In this document: in pieces, positions 34,718 to 43,341 of the stretch
Layout of the letters: the number at the start of each line of letters is the position of its first letter
How positions within the stretch are numbered: the stretch's first letter is position 1
Source of the DNA: an uncultured Prevotella sp.
GTDB lineage: Bacteria > Bacteroidota > Bacteroidia > Bacteroidales > Bacteroidaceae
Reading direction: 5' to 3'
Assembly (NCBI GenBank): GCA_905233555.1
Contig: CAJODF010000022.1
Coordinates: 1 to 48,956, forward strand
Length of the DNA stretch: 48,956 bases
Notes under the pieces: model-generated
Told to the model about the DNA's origin: nothing
The model's database searches: none
What the model saw: the letters and a program-made list of their open reading frames with translations, nothing else
Made by a program: the position numbers and the translations under genes

Positions 34718-37171
34718 ATGGCAAAAAAGAAGAGGGAAAAGCGCCCAAGTCAGGCCTCTGGATTTGCTGATGCGCTTGGTATTAAAAATATATTCTCGAA
34801 CGAGATTCTGTGGATCTTCGTCGGCTTTATCATCATTGCTATGGCCATCTACATGCTGATAGCTTTTATCTCGTTCCTATCGACAGGTGCGGCAGACCAG
34901 ACGATGATAGAGTCGGCCCGTGAAGGTGAACTGATGAATCCCGAGGTGGTGTTTGCCAATACCTGTGGTAAACTGGGAGCCTATATCTCCTATTATTTCA
35001 TCAAGTGCTGCTTCGGACTACCCTCGTTCCTGATTCCCCTGTTTATGATTCTTTTGGGTGTACATCTAATCAAGGCTTATCAGGTGAACTTGCTGAAGTG
35101 GTTCATGTCGATGATGATTATCATGATCTGGGCATCTGTCACTTTCGCCAAGTTTCTCTCGCCACTGTTCGTGGATGCCTGCTACAACCCTGGCGGTGAT
35201 CACGGCATCTATATCTGTCAGTGGATCGAGAACCTGGTAGGTGCGCCCGGCCTCACCATCTTGCTGGCCCTGATAGCACTTGGTTTCCTAACGTGGATTA
35301 GTGCGGAGACCGTGTATATTCTGCGCAAGATTCTGAATCCAACGAAGTTGTTCGAGAAGATACCGTTTAAGATTACGAACAATAATCCTGAAGAAAAGAC
35401 AGATTCCTACGAGAATCAGATACAGACGGTGGACGACCCCGAAGTGTTCGACGACCCTGCCACACAGACGGTAGAATTTGACGACCTTGGAAGAGCCAAG
35501 GTCATTGACGAGGTCTATCATCAGGAACCGTCGGTAGATGTTCCCGAGCAGAAAGTTGCCGACATAGACTTGGAGGTGGAAGTGGCCAAGGGTGACGACG
35601 AGACGGCTGATGCCAAGACGCTCGTTGATGATGACTATAAGAATTTGGAGCCCTATGACCCCAAACGTGACTTGGAAAACTACAAGTACCCTACCCTTGA
35701 CCTGCTGAAGAAATACGATAACGATGGTAAGCCGTATATCGATATGGCGGAACAGAACGCCAATAAGAACCGCATCGTGGATGTGTTGCGTACCTTCGGC
35801 GTGGAGATATCGAGCATCAAGGCCACAGTCGGTCCTACCATCACCCTCTACGAGATTACCCTTGCACCTGGTGTCCGTATCACCAAGATCCGTTCGTTGG
35901 AGGACGATATTGCCCTGAGCCTCTCGGCCCTTGGCATCCGTATCATCGCTCCTATGCCAGGTAAGGGTACTGTAGGTATCGAGGTACCTAATGCAAAGCC
36001 TTCTATTGTGTCGATGGAATCGATACTTAATTCGAAAAAGTTCCAGGAGAGTCAGATGGAACTGCCTTGTGCTGTGGGTAAGACCATCACCAACGAGGTG
36101 TTTATGTTCGATCTGGCCAAGGCACCCCACCTGTTGGTGGCTGGTGCAACCGGTCAAGGTAAATCGGTCGGACTGAATGCCATCGTCACCTCTTTATTAT
36201 ATAAGAAGCATCCGGCAGAACTGAAGATTGTGCTTGTGGATCCTAAGAAGGTGGAATTTTCGATTTACAACCCGCTGATCAACCACTTCTTAGCGAAAGT
36301 GCCTGATGAGGACGCCGATCCCATCATCACCGATGTGACGAAGGTGGTGCGCACGCTGAACTCGCTCTGTAAACTGATGGATACGCGTTACGACCTATTG
36401 AAGGAGGTTGGTGCCCGTAATATCAAGGAGTACAACAAGAAATTCATCGACCGTAAGATCCCCCCGCGTGGCGGACATGACTATATGCCGTATATCGTCG
36501 TAATTATCGATGAGTTCGGCGATTTGATTATGACGGCGGGCAAGGAGATAGAATTGCCAATAGCACGTATCGCCCAGTTGGCCCGTGCCGTGGGTATTCA
36601 CATGGTGATTGCAACCCAGCGTCCTACCACCACAATTATTACGGGTAATATCAAGGCCAATTTCCCTGCACGTATTGCCTTTAAGGTGTCGGCAGGTATC
36701 GATTCCAAGACGATTCTTGACCGCACAGGGGCCCAGCAATTGATCGGCCGAGGCGATATGCTTTTCCTGAACGGTGCAGAACCTGTCCGTGTGCAGTGTG
36801 CCTTTGTTGATACACCCGAGGTGGAGCGCATCAATACTTTCATCGCAGAACAGCAGAGTTACGGCATGCCGTTTGAGTTGCCAGAGCCTGATATGCCAGA
36901 GCCTGATATGGGTGATGGTAGCGGCAAGGATGTGGATATGCAGCACCTGGATCCGCTCTTCGAGGATGCCGCCCGTCTGATTGTCCGTGAGCAGAGCGGA
37001 TCGACCTCTCTCATCCAGCGTAAGTTCGCCATCGGTTACAACCGTGCCGGCAGACTGATGGATCAGTTGGAGAAGGCTGGTGTCGTTGGTGCAGCCATGG
37101 GATCAAAACCCCGCGAGGTGATGATTCAGGACGAAAATAGTTTGAACAACTTATTAAATAATCTGAAATGA
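34718..37171 (+). CDS. ftsK: DNA translocase FtsK/SpoIIIE
   Basis: An 817-aa septal DNA pump. N-terminal 4-helix membrane domain (about 25-200), a short acidic linker (about 220-330, rich in D, E and V), FtsK alpha domain (about 335-430), the beta ATPase with Walker A GATGQGKS (476-483) and Walker B VVIIDEFGDL (about 597), and a C-terminal winged-helix gamma domain (about 745-817, ending in LEKAGVVG-type recognition helix) that reads KOPS-like sites. It moves DNA at the division septum and activates dimer resolution. A small duplication EPDMPEPDMG lies just before the gamma domain. The stop overlaps the lolA start by ATGA. Confidence 0.95.
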   Translation: MAKKKREKRPSQASGFADALGIKNIFSNEILWIFVGFIIIAMAIYMLIAFISFLSTGAADQTMIESAREGELMNPEVVFANTCGKLGAYISYYFIKCCFGLPSFLIPLFMILLGVHLIKAYQVNLLKWFMSMMIIMIWASVTFAKFLSPLFVDACYNPGGDHGIYICQWIENLVGAPGLTILLALIALGFLTWISAETVYILRKILNPTKLFEKIPFKITNNNPEEKTDSYENQIQTVDDPEVFDDPATQTVEFDDLGRAKVIDEVYHQEPSVDVPEQKVADIDLEVEVAKGDDETADAKTLVDDDYKNLEPYDPKRDLENYKYPTLDLLKKYDNDGKPYIDMAEQNANKNRIVDVLRTFGVEISSIKATVGPTITLYEITLAPGVRITKIRSLEDDIALSLSALGIRIIAPMPGKGTVGIEVPNAKPSIVSMESILNSKKFQESQMELPCAVGKTITNEVFMFDLAKAPHLLVAGATGQGKSVGLNAIVTSLLYKKHPAELKIVLVDPKKVEFSIYNPLINHFLAKVPDEDADPIITDVTKVVRTLNSLCKLMDTRYDLLKEVGARNIKEYNKKFIDRKIPPRGGHDYMPYIVVIIDEFGDLIMTAGKEIELPIARIAQLARAVGIHMVIATQRPTTTIITGNIKANFPARIAFKVSAGIDSKTILDRTGAQQLIGRGDMLFLNGAEPVRVQCAFVDTPEVERINTFIAEQQSYGMPFELPEPDMPEPDMGDGSGKDVDMQHLDPLFEDAARLIVREQSGSTSLIQRKFAIGYNRAGRLMDQLEKAGVVGAAMGSKPREVMIQDENSLNNLLNNLK

Positions 37172-37767
37172 AGAAGATCAGTTTTCTCATAATAGCCATG
37201 CTGCTCTGTCTGGGATCCAGTGCTGAGAATGCGAAAAAGATTCTCGACAAGGCAGCAGCCACGGTGAGTAACCCTAATGGCGTACAAGCCAACTTTGAGA
37301 TGCGAAGCAAGCATTTCGGTAATACTTCAGGTACTATCTCCATCAAAGGCAAGAAGTTCCACGCCTCTACACCACAGGCTATCATCTGGTTTGACGGTAA
37401 GACTCAGTGGACCTATATGAAGCAGAACGATGAAGTAAACATTAGTAATCCGTCAGAGGCTGAGTTACAGGTCATTAACCCTTATAACTTCATCAATATC
37501 TATAAGAAAGGATTCAAATTGTCCGCCAAAGAGGTGAACAACTCGTATGAGGTACACCTGAAGGCTACCGACAAGAAACGAAAGATTCAAGAGATGTATA
37601 TCATCGTTGACAAGAACTCCTATCGTCCTACGCACATAAAAATGCAGCAAAACGGCAAGTGGAGCGTACTGCTCATCAGCGGTCTGAAAGCAACCAATCT
37701 CAGTGACGGACTGTTCCAGTTTGATACAAAAGACTTCCCCCAAGCAGAAATCATAGACCTCAGATAA
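37168..37767 (+). CDS. lolA: LolA-like outer-membrane lipoprotein carrier
   Basis: A 199-aa periplasmic protein with a signal peptide (cut near SSA-EN at about 19). The mature part is a LolA-like half-barrel: FEMRSKHFGNTSGTISIKGKKFH (split at about 45-66), IIWFDGKTQWTY (about 71-82), and a C-terminal KATNLSDGLFQFDT segment. LolA chaperones lipoproteins from the inner to the outer membrane. The linkage ftsK-lolA, here with a 4-bp overlap, is the same order as in E. coli (ftsK, lolA), which supports the assignment. A 6-bp gap leads to the DUF5687 gene. Confidence 0.9.
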   Translation: MKKISFLIIAMLLCLGSSAENAKKILDKAAATVSNPNGVQANFEMRSKHFGNTSGTISIKGKKFHASTPQAIIWFDGKTQWTYMKQNDEVNISNPSEAELQVINPYNFINIYKKGFKLSAKEVNNSYEVHLKATDKKRKIQEMYIIVDKNSYRPTHIKMQQNGKWSVLLISGLKATNLSDGLFQFDTKDFPQAEIIDLR

Positions 37768-37773
37768 GATATA

Positions 37774-39255
37774 ATGAATAAGATTCAGTTATTTAAGTTA
37801 CTGCGTCATAACATTAAACTCAGCGAGAAGCGCAGTCCTGTATTCGAACAAAATAAATGGGCCAAGGTTCTGATTTATTTCCTGGCGGCCATGTTTATCA
37901 TCTACCTGATTATGTACGGTGCCATTATCGGCTATGCCGCCGATGGTGAGCCGGGAACCATGATTGCAGCGATGCTGATTATCCTGCCCATCGACTTCCT
38001 GTTGCGCTTTATCTTCCAAAGTACTCCTGCCATGATGGCAAAGCCCTATATCCTGATGCCGATGTCACGTTACTCCGTCATCGAGTGCTTTTTGGTGTCA
38101 TCGCATTTCAGCGGATATAATTTCCTGTGGCTGGGTATGTTCATTCCCTATTCCATCATTCTGTTCTTCTCAGGCGGTTTCTGGGCAACAATTTACGTAC
38201 TGATTATCTCGCTACTGCTTATCATCCTAAACAGTCAGATCTATCTATTTTTCCGTACGCTCATCAACAGGAGTCCGCTGTGGTTCATTGCAGCCATTGC
38301 GTTCTATGCGTTGCCTTTTGCCCCGCTACTGTTTCTCAGACCTGTCAACAAAGGTATTGAAAAAATTGCAGATGCCTATCAGACCGCCGGTACGGCCTGG
38401 TGGATGCTGCCACTCGTACTGTTACTGATTGTTGGTGTTTTCTTTGTGAACCGCCATTTCCAGTTCAAGTATGTATATGAGGAGATTTCGAAGAAGACGG
38501 AGAAGGCCCTGAAGAATGTGTCGCAGTTTAAGTTCTTCAATCGTTTCGGTCTGGTAGGCGAATACCTGAAGATCGAACTGAAGTCTAACATCCGAAACAG
38601 AACCATGAAGTCGCGCTGCATCCTCAGTCTTGTGATGGTAGCCTTTTTTTCGGCGCTTATCGCCTATACCAGCATCTACGACAATCCGATGATGAAAAAC
38701 TTCTGGCTCTTATATTGCTTTGCCCTTTACAGCATGACGTCGCTCATCAAGATTATGGGTCAGGAAGGCAACTATATCGACCTATTGATGACGCAGCGGG
38801 AGAATATCCTCGCCCTGCTCAAGGCGAAATTCTGGTTCTACTGCTGTATATTAGTGGTTCCCTTCGTCATCCTGTTGCCAGCCGTTTTTACAGGCAAGTT
38901 CACCCTACTGATGCTCTTTGCCTATATGCTGCTCGTGGGAGGTTGTATGCACTTCATCATCTTCCAGTTGGCCGTTTATAACAAGCAGACGTTGCCGTTG
39001 CAGTTGAAGGTGACTGGCAAGGGCAACTACGAGAACGGCGTTCAGATCGGTATAGAATTTGCTTTTTTCTTAGTACCAGGCATTGTCCTCGGCTTAGGGT
39101 ATTTGACGGTAGGTATGACAGCCACCTATATCTTCATGTGTGTCTTGGGACTGGGCTTTATCTTGACCAGCAATATCTGGCTTCGTAACATCTACAAACG
39201 TATGATGAAACGACGCTACGAGAACATTGAAGGTTTCCACGCTACACGTGTCTGA
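37774..39255 (+). CDS. DUF5687-family multi-pass membrane protein (ABC-2-like)
   Basis: A 493-aa inner-membrane protein with about eleven to twelve hydrophobic segments grouped in N- and C-terminal halves around a central cytoplasmic part (about 245-290, basic). It resembles the Bacteroidetes DUF5687 family, which looks like the permease part of an ABC exporter. Such permeases usually have an ATP-binding gene next to them; here none is found: lolA is upstream (6 bp) and tRNA genes follow. The partner ATPase may be encoded elsewhere. No function is claimed beyond this. Start ATG at 37774 with an A-rich leader; co-transcribed with ftsK-lolA by spacing. Confidence 0.75.
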   Translation: MNKIQLFKLLRHNIKLSEKRSPVFEQNKWAKVLIYFLAAMFIIYLIMYGAIIGYAADGEPGTMIAAMLIILPIDFLLRFIFQSTPAMMAKPYILMPMSRYSVIECFLVSSHFSGYNFLWLGMFIPYSIILFFSGGFWATIYVLIISLLLIILNSQIYLFFRTLINRSPLWFIAAIAFYALPFAPLLFLRPVNKGIEKIADAYQTAGTAWWMLPLVLLLIVGVFFVNRHFQFKYVYEEISKKTEKALKNVSQFKFFNRFGLVGEYLKIELKSNIRNRTMKSRCILSLVMVAFFSALIAYTSIYDNPMMKNFWLLYCFALYSMTSLIKIMGQEGNYIDLLMTQRENILALLKAKFWFYCCILVVPFVILLPAVFTGKFTLLMLFAYMLLVGGCMHFIIFQLAVYNKQTLPLQLKVTGKGNYENGVQIGIEFAFFLVPGIVLGLGYLTVGMTATYIFMCVLGLGFILTSNIWLRNIYKRMMKRRYENIEGFHATRV

Positions 39256-39327
39256 GGGTGAATTTTGATAGTCCGTCCGTCCTTTTCCGCTGAAAATACA
39301 CTTTTTTCGAAAGAAAGTTTGAAAAAT

Positions 39328-39360
39328 ATTTGGTGGAATGGAGAAAAGTGAGTACCTTTG
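39328..39360 (+). promoter_or_regulatory. Promoter of the tRNA cluster
   Basis: TTTG (39328-39331), a 21-bp spacer and TACCTTTG (39353-39360) followed by CACCC, about 20 bp before the first tRNA. One of the best consensus promoters in the window. Confidence 0.75.
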
Positions 39361-39381
39361 CACCCGCTAAAGAAAAAGGAT

Positions 39382-39453
39382 GCACCCGTAGCTCAGTTGG
39401 TAGAGCACCTGACTCTTAACAGGGTGTCCAGGGTTCGAGCCCCTGCGGGTGTA
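39382..39453 (+). tRNA. tRNA-Lys(CTT), first copy, one base missing in the anticodon arm
   Basis: This 72-nt gene is identical to the 73-nt copy at 39498 except that one T after CTCTTAA is absent (GACTCTTAACAGGG instead of GACTCTTAATCAGGG). The 5-bp anticodon stem CCTGA/TCAGG becomes a 4-bp stem CCTG/CAGG with an 8-nt loop. Acceptor, D and T arms are intact (G1-U72 wobble as in the second copy). It is either a decaying duplicate, a sequencing error, or a tRNA with an enlarged loop like known +1 suppressors. No CCA is encoded. Confidence 0.75.
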
Positions 39454-39497
39454 CATGAGGAGGCAAGCGGTCCTCCTTTATTTTTGAAAATGATGAT

Positions 39498-39570
39498 GCA
39501 CCCGTAGCTCAGTTGGTAGAGCACCTGACTCTTAATCAGGGTGTCCAGGGTTCGAGCCCCTGCGGGTGTA
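39498..39570 (+). tRNA. tRNA-Lys(CTT), second copy, intact
   Basis: A complete 73-nt cloverleaf: acceptor GCACCCG/CGGGTGT, D arm GCTC/GAGC, anticodon stem CCTGA/TCAGG with loop CTCTTAA (anticodon CTT, positions 34-36), T arm CAGGG/CCCTG with TTCGAGC loop, discriminator A. CCA is not encoded. It reads AAG. Confidence 0.95.
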
Positions 39571-39605
39571 CAAATTGTTTCATATAGTTCGTATAGATTA
39601 AGGTT

Positions 39606-39678
<73 letters not shown>

Positions 39679-39709
39679 CCGAAGATGAGAGGATTGGAAT
39701 TCAGGATTC

Positions 39710-39780
39710 GCGGAATTAGCACATCGGTAGTGCACGGGCTTCCCAAGCCTGGGAGGCGGGTTCGATTCCCGTATTCCGCT
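39710..39780 (+). tRNA. tRNA-Gly(CCC)
   Basis: A 71-nt cloverleaf: acceptor GCGGAAT/ATTCCGC, D arm GCAC/GTGC, anticodon stem CGGGC/GCCTG with loop TTCCCAA (anticodon CCC), 4-nt variable region, T arm GCGGG/CCCGT, discriminator T. It reads GGG. CCA is not encoded. Confidence 0.93.
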
Positions 39781-39792
39781 CTACAGCAATAT

Positions 39793-39820
39793 AAGGCTTG
39801 CCAAAAGGCAGGCCTTTTTT
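39793..39820 (+). terminator. Intrinsic terminator of the tRNA cluster
   Basis: AAGGCTTGCC (39793-39802), AAAA loop, GGCAGGCCTT (39807-39816) with one G-U pair, running into TTTTTT. It ends the tRNA transcript just before the convergent DUF5715 gene. Confidence 0.85.
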
Positions 39821-39823
39821 CGT

Positions 39824-40558
39824 TTATCTCACGGTCATGTGGAAGCAGCCCTGCTTCACTTCATATTTGATATATACCCTACCCTGTTCCCGCATATCGC
39901 GGAGCACCTCCGAGAGAACCCACTTCAATGTATCGTTACGCACCGCACGACGTGCAGGCCCGTCTGGATCTTCTACTGTCTCATAGCGGTTATAGCAGAT
40001 GTCGAAGGTGGTGCCATATAAGTGGCAGGATTTCTCCGTGGCGTTTCCGTTCCTCCGGCGCAGTTTCACCACATCCTCTTGAGAACGTAGCACACTGGTT
40101 ACGATGATACGGTGCAGAGGAAGTCCTTTCACATACAGGCTGTCGAAGAATGCCTGGCCGATATCCTGCAGGAGTACGGCGGCATGAGGCACAAGATACG
40201 GAATACTGGAATAGAGTTTATCGACATGATAGTAGGGATTGGAGTCGATATACACCAGTTCCCGCTTCCGCGACTCTGCATCCTCCCTATCGTGCACAGG
40301 ACTTACACCCCAGCGTTGAGCAGCAACCAATTGTACGGCGTTGGTATCAGGGAAACACGTCTGGTAGTTGGGTACAGAGCGAATCTTATGGGGCATACCA
40401 GCATAAGAGGTAATAGTCTCATCCTCAAAATCTATCACTGAGAGGGTGTCACCTGCTATCGACGGGAAGGTCCAACGGATACATGCCAGTATCAGGACAG
40501 CCACTATAAACCCCGTCTGGAATGTCTTTTTTGTCAGTTTAATCGGCAATTTCTTCAT
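39824..40558 (-). CDS. DUF5715-family protein, M15 peptidase-like
   Basis: A 244-aa protein from the ATG at 40558, with one N-terminal membrane segment (about 12-32) that may be an anchor or uncleaved signal. The C-terminal half has the layout of VanY/M15-type zinc peptidases: SVLRSQEDVVKLRRRNGNA, then S-CHLYGTTFDI with the H-x6-D pair, and GCFHMTV near the end supplying a second His. This suggests a periplasmic cell-wall peptidase, but activity is inference. The frame is open to an ATG at 40588, which lies upstream of the -7 element at 40567-40574; the ATG at 40558 leaves a leader of about 5 nt. Divergent from phoH. Confidence 0.8.
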   Translation of the reverse strand: MKKLPIKLTKKTFQTGFIVAVLILACIRWTFPSIAGDTLSVIDFEDETITSYAGMPHKIRSVPNYQTCFPDTNAVQLVAAQRWGVSPVHDREDAESRKRELVYIDSNPYYHVDKLYSSIPYLVPHAAVLLQDIGQAFFDSLYVKGLPLHRIIVTSVLRSQEDVVKLRRRNGNATEKSCHLYGTTFDICYNRYETVEDPDGPARRAVRNDTLKWVLSEVLRDMREQGRVYIKYEVKQGCFHMTVR

Positions 40559-40566
40559 TTGGGGTG

Positions 40567-40574
40567 CAAAGTTA
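40567..40574 (-). promoter_or_regulatory. -7 promoter element of the DUF5715 gene
   Basis: Minus-strand TAACTTTG followed by CACC, ending 9 bp before the ATG; the transcript would be nearly leaderless. Confidence 0.63.
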
Positions 40575-40617
40575 GCAAATTTTTCCACTAATTCTGCTTA
40601 TTCTGTGTCTTTTTTTG

Positions 40618-40625
40618 TAATTTTG
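40618..40625 (+). promoter_or_regulatory. -7 promoter element of the phoH-headed run
   Basis: TAATTTTG followed by CACG, 27 bp before the TTG start of phoH. It is back-to-back with the DUF5715 promoter, 43 bp apart. Confidence 0.67.
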
Positions 40626-40651
40626 CACGCAGAATAATAATTTTATATAAG

Positions 40652-41623
40652 TTGATAGAGAAGCATATTGTTTTAGAGGATATTGACCCCGTCATGTTCT
40701 ACGGTGTCGGCAACGGACATCTGCAGATGATTCGCTCGCTCTACCCGAAACTGAGGGTGATGGCACGCGACAATGTAATTCGTGTGTTGGGCGACGAGGA
40801 ACAGATGGCGGCTTTTGAGGACAGTGTAGAGAAGATGCATACTCATATCCTGCGCTTCAATTCCATTGGCGACGAGGATATCCTCGACATCGTGAAAGGG
40901 CGGCGTACCAATGATTTTGTGCCTGCCGATGTGATTTGTTACTCGATGTCGGGACGTCCCATCAAGGCACGCACAGAAAACCAACATCGTTTGGTTGAGG
41001 CCTACGAGCAGAACGACATGGTGTTTGCCGTCGGTCCTGCCGGAACGGGAAAGACCTATCTGAGCATCGCTCTGGCAGTGAAGGCACTGAAGGAGAAGAC
41101 GGCCAAGAAAATCATTCTTTCACGTCCTGCTGTGGAGGCCGGTGAGAAACTCGGATTCCTGCCAGGCGACATGAAGGACAAGATAGACCCTTACCTCCAG
41201 CCGCTCTACGATGCCTTGGAGGATATGCTGCCACAGGTGAAGTTGCAGGACATGATGGAAAAGCACATCATCCAGATAGCTCCCCTCGCCTTCATGCGAG
41301 GACGTACACTGAGTGATGCGGTCGTCATCCTCGATGAGGCACAGAACACCACGCCGGCACAGATCCGGATGTTCCTCACTCGTATGGGCTGGAACACGAA
41401 AATGATCATCACGGGTGATATGACGCAGATAGACCTCCCCCACTCACAAAAGAGCGGACTCATCGAGGCCCTGAAGATCTTAAACGATGTGGATGGCATC
41501 GGTATCGTCACCCTCGACCGCCGTGACATAGTCCGTCACAAACTCGTGACGAAAATCGTCAACGCATACGAACAATACGATAAGGAAGTGAAAAGTGAAG
41601 AAGTGAAAAGTAATCAGATATGA
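40652..41623 (+). CDS. phoH: PhoH family ATPase (YbeZ-like), TTG start
   Basis: A 323-aa P-loop protein. An N-terminal domain (about 1-105) precedes the PhoH ATPase with Walker A GPAGTGKT (128-135), [18 protein letters not shown] (about 152-169), Walker [12 protein letters not shown] (about 223-233) and [10 protein letters not shown] (about 255-264). YbeZ-type PhoH proteins bind ATP and are linked to RNA metabolism and ribosome maturation through YbeY; the exact role is unsettled. The start is TTG: the sequence after it ([17 protein letters not shown]) matches homologues from their first residues and no ATG is suitably placed. The last residues ([12 protein letters not shown]) are coded by a purine-rich repeat. 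The stop overlaps purC by ATGA. Confidence 0.92.
   Translation: MIEKHIVLEDIDPVMFYGVGNGHLQMIRSLYPKLRVMARDNVIRVLGDEEQMAAFEDSVEKMHTHILRFNSIGDEDILDIVKGRRTNDFVPADVICYSMSGRPIKARTENQHRLVEAYEQNDMVFAVGPAGTGKTYLSIALAVKALKEKTAKKIILSRPAVEAGEKLGFLPGDMKDKIDPYLQPLYDALEDMLPQVKLQDMMEKHIIQIAPLAFMRGRTLSDAVVILDEAQNTTPAQIRMFLTRMGWNTKMIITGDMTQIDLPHSQKSGLIEALKILNDVDGIGIVTLDRRDIVRHKLVTKIVNAYEQYDKEVKSEEVKSNQI
41583..41611 (+). repeat. GAAGTGAAAAGT repeat inside the 3' end of phoH
   Basis: Two and a half units of GAAGTGAAAAGT(GAA) run to the phoH stop and code for EVKSEEVKS. The same unit occurs outside genes at 1-29 and inside the adaptor gene end at 48403-48421. Confidence 0.65.
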
Positions 41624-42576
41624 AAGCATTAACAAAGACAGATTTCCATTTCGATGGACAGAAAAGTGTTTATCACGGTAAAGTCCGTGACGTGTATAAC
41701 ATCAACGACGACCTGATGGTAATGGTTGCAACCGACCGTATCTCGGCATTCGACGTAGTATTGCCGAAAGGCATTCCCTTCAAGGGACAGGTACTCAACC
41801 AGATTGCCGCCAAGTTCCTAGATGCTACCACCGACATTTGTCCCAACTGGAAACTCGCTACCCCGGACCCGATGGTCACCGTCGGTCTGAAATGCGAGGG
41901 TTTCCGTGTAGAGATGATTATCCGCTCAATCCTCACCGGCTCTGCCTGGCGTGAGTATAAGAACGGCTGTCGTGAACTCTGTGGCGTAAAGTTACCGGAC
42001 GGCATGCGTGAGAACCAGCGCTTCCCAGAGCCCATCATCACTCCGACGACGAAGGCCGACGAGGGTCACGACATGAATATCTCCAAAGAAGAGATCATCG
42101 CACAGGGACTCGTTTCAAAAGAGGACTATGAGATCATGGAAGACTATACCCGCCGTATCTTCAAGCGCGGACAGGAGATAGCCGCCAAACGCGGTCTCAT
42201 CCTCGTGGACACGAAATACGAATTTGGCAAGCGCGACGGCAAAGTGTATCTCATCGACGAGATCCACACCCCCGACTCCTCACGCTATTTCTATGCCGAA
42301 GGCTATGAGGAGAAATTCGCCAAGGGCGAGCCCCAGCGCCAACTCTCGAAAGAGTTTGTGCGCCAATGGCTCATCGAGCATAACTTCATGAATGAACCCG
42401 GACAAGTAATGCCCGAGATTACAGACGAATATGCCGAAAGCGTTTCTGAGCGTTACATCGAACTCTACGAGCATATCGTAGGCGAGCCCTTCAAGCACGA
42501 AACCAGCGACGAGGATATTGCCAAGCGCATCGAGACTAATGTCAAAGACTGGCTGAAGGCATTTGAGAAAAAATAA
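41620..42576 (+). CDS. purC: SAICAR synthetase PurC
   Basis: A 318-aa enzyme of purine synthesis that joins aspartate to CAIR using ATP. It matches the longer, yeast-like PurC form: [10 protein letters not shown] (about 20-29), [23 protein letters not shown] (split about 39-61), [25 protein letters not shown] (split about 87-111) and [26 protein letters not shown] (split about 191-216). It overlaps phoH by 4 bp and is followed by menG after 18 bp. PurM, another purine gene, is three genes downstream in the same run. Confidence 0.95.
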   Translation: MKALTKTDFHFDGQKSVYHGKVRDVYNINDDLMVMVATDRISAFDVVLPKGIPFKGQVLNQIAAKFLDATTDICPNWKLATPDPMVTVGLKCEGFRVEMIIRSILTGSAWREYKNGCRELCGVKLPDGMRENQRFPEPIITPTTKADEGHDMNISKEEIIAQGLVSKEDYEIMEDYTRRIFKRGQEIAAKRGLILVDTKYEFGKRDGKVYLIDEIHTPDSSRYFYAEGYEEKFAKGEPQRQLSKEFVRQWLIEHNFMNEPGQVMPEITDEYAESVSERYIELYEHIVGEPFKHETSDEDIAKRIETNVKDWLKAFEKK

Positions 42577-42594
42577 AAAAGAAAGGGTGAAAAG

Positions 42595-43332
42595 GTGAGT
42601 TACGGACAGGAGGTGATAAAACCCTATGACCAAGGGGTTGAGAAAGCGCAACAGGTGGAACAGATGTTCGACAACATCGCTCCCACCTACGACAAGCTGA
42701 ACCATCGCCTTTCCTGGGACATTGATAAAGGTTGGCGGAAGAAAGCCATCCAACAACTGGAGTCCTATAAACCTCAGACGCTCCTTGACATCGCCACTGG
42801 AACCGGCGATTTTGCCATTCTCGCTGCAGAGATGCTGACCCCAAAACGACTTGTCGGTGCCGACATCAGCGAAGGAATGATGGAGATCGGTCGGAAGAAG
42901 GTACAGGAAAAAGGACTGCAGGACATTATCTCCTTCGAGAAGGAAGACTGTCTGGCACTCTCCTACTCTGAAGGCACTTTCGATGCGGTGACAGCCGCTT
43001 TCGGCATCCGCAATTTCGCCGACCTCGATAAGGGACTCCGAGAGATGTGTCGTGTGCTAAAACCGGGAGGACATCTGAGTATCGTGGAACTGACCACACC
43101 CGTCAGTACACCAATGAAACAACTCTTCCACGTCTATTCGCACACCGTCTTGCCAATTTACGGACGACTCATCAGTAAGGACACCAGTGCCTATACGTAT
43201 CTGACAAAGACCATCGAAGCCTTTCCTCAGGGAGAGCAGATGACGGACATCCTACAACAAGCAGGATTTCGTGAGGCCTCGTTCCGCCGACTGACATTTG
43301 GCATCTGCACAATGTATTTTGCAACTAAATAA
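42595..43332 (+). CDS. ubiE: Demethylmenaquinone methyltransferase MenG/UbiE
   Basis: A 245-aa class I SAM methyltransferase. The family marks are [17 protein letters not shown] (about 23-39), motif [13 protein letters not shown] (about 63-74), DISEGMM (about 89-95) and [25 protein letters not shown] (split about 136-160). It performs the last methylation in menaquinone synthesis. The start is a GTG 18 bp after purC; the preceding AAAGGGTGAAAAGG is purine-rich and could serve as an SD-like site. The next gene, aroE, feeds the chorismate pathway that supplies menaquinone. Confidence 0.94.
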   Translation: MSYGQEVIKPYDQGVEKAQQVEQMFDNIAPTYDKLNHRLSWDIDKGWRKKAIQQLESYKPQTLLDIATGTGDFAILAAEMLTPKRLVGADISEGMMEIGRKKVQEKGLQDIISFEKEDCLALSYSEGTFDAVTAAFGIRNFADLDKGLREMCRVLKPGGHLSIVELTTPVSTPMKQLFHVYSHTVLPIYGRLISKDTSAYTYLTKTIEAFPQGEQMTDILQQAGFREASFRRLTFGICTMYFATK

Positions 43333-43341
43333 ACAGATAAT

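Noticed and set aside
35288..36157. A 289-codon minus-strand frame inside ftsK
   Set aside because: Antisense to conserved FtsK domains, His/Cys-rich nonsense product; same explanation as other long antisense frames at 7596-8396, 9615-10364 and 46407-47105.
39382..39570. Two near-identical 73-bp sequences as attachment sites of an integrated element
   Set aside because: They are two complete tRNA-Lys genes only 44 bp apart with no integrase or cargo between them; tandem duplication is enough.
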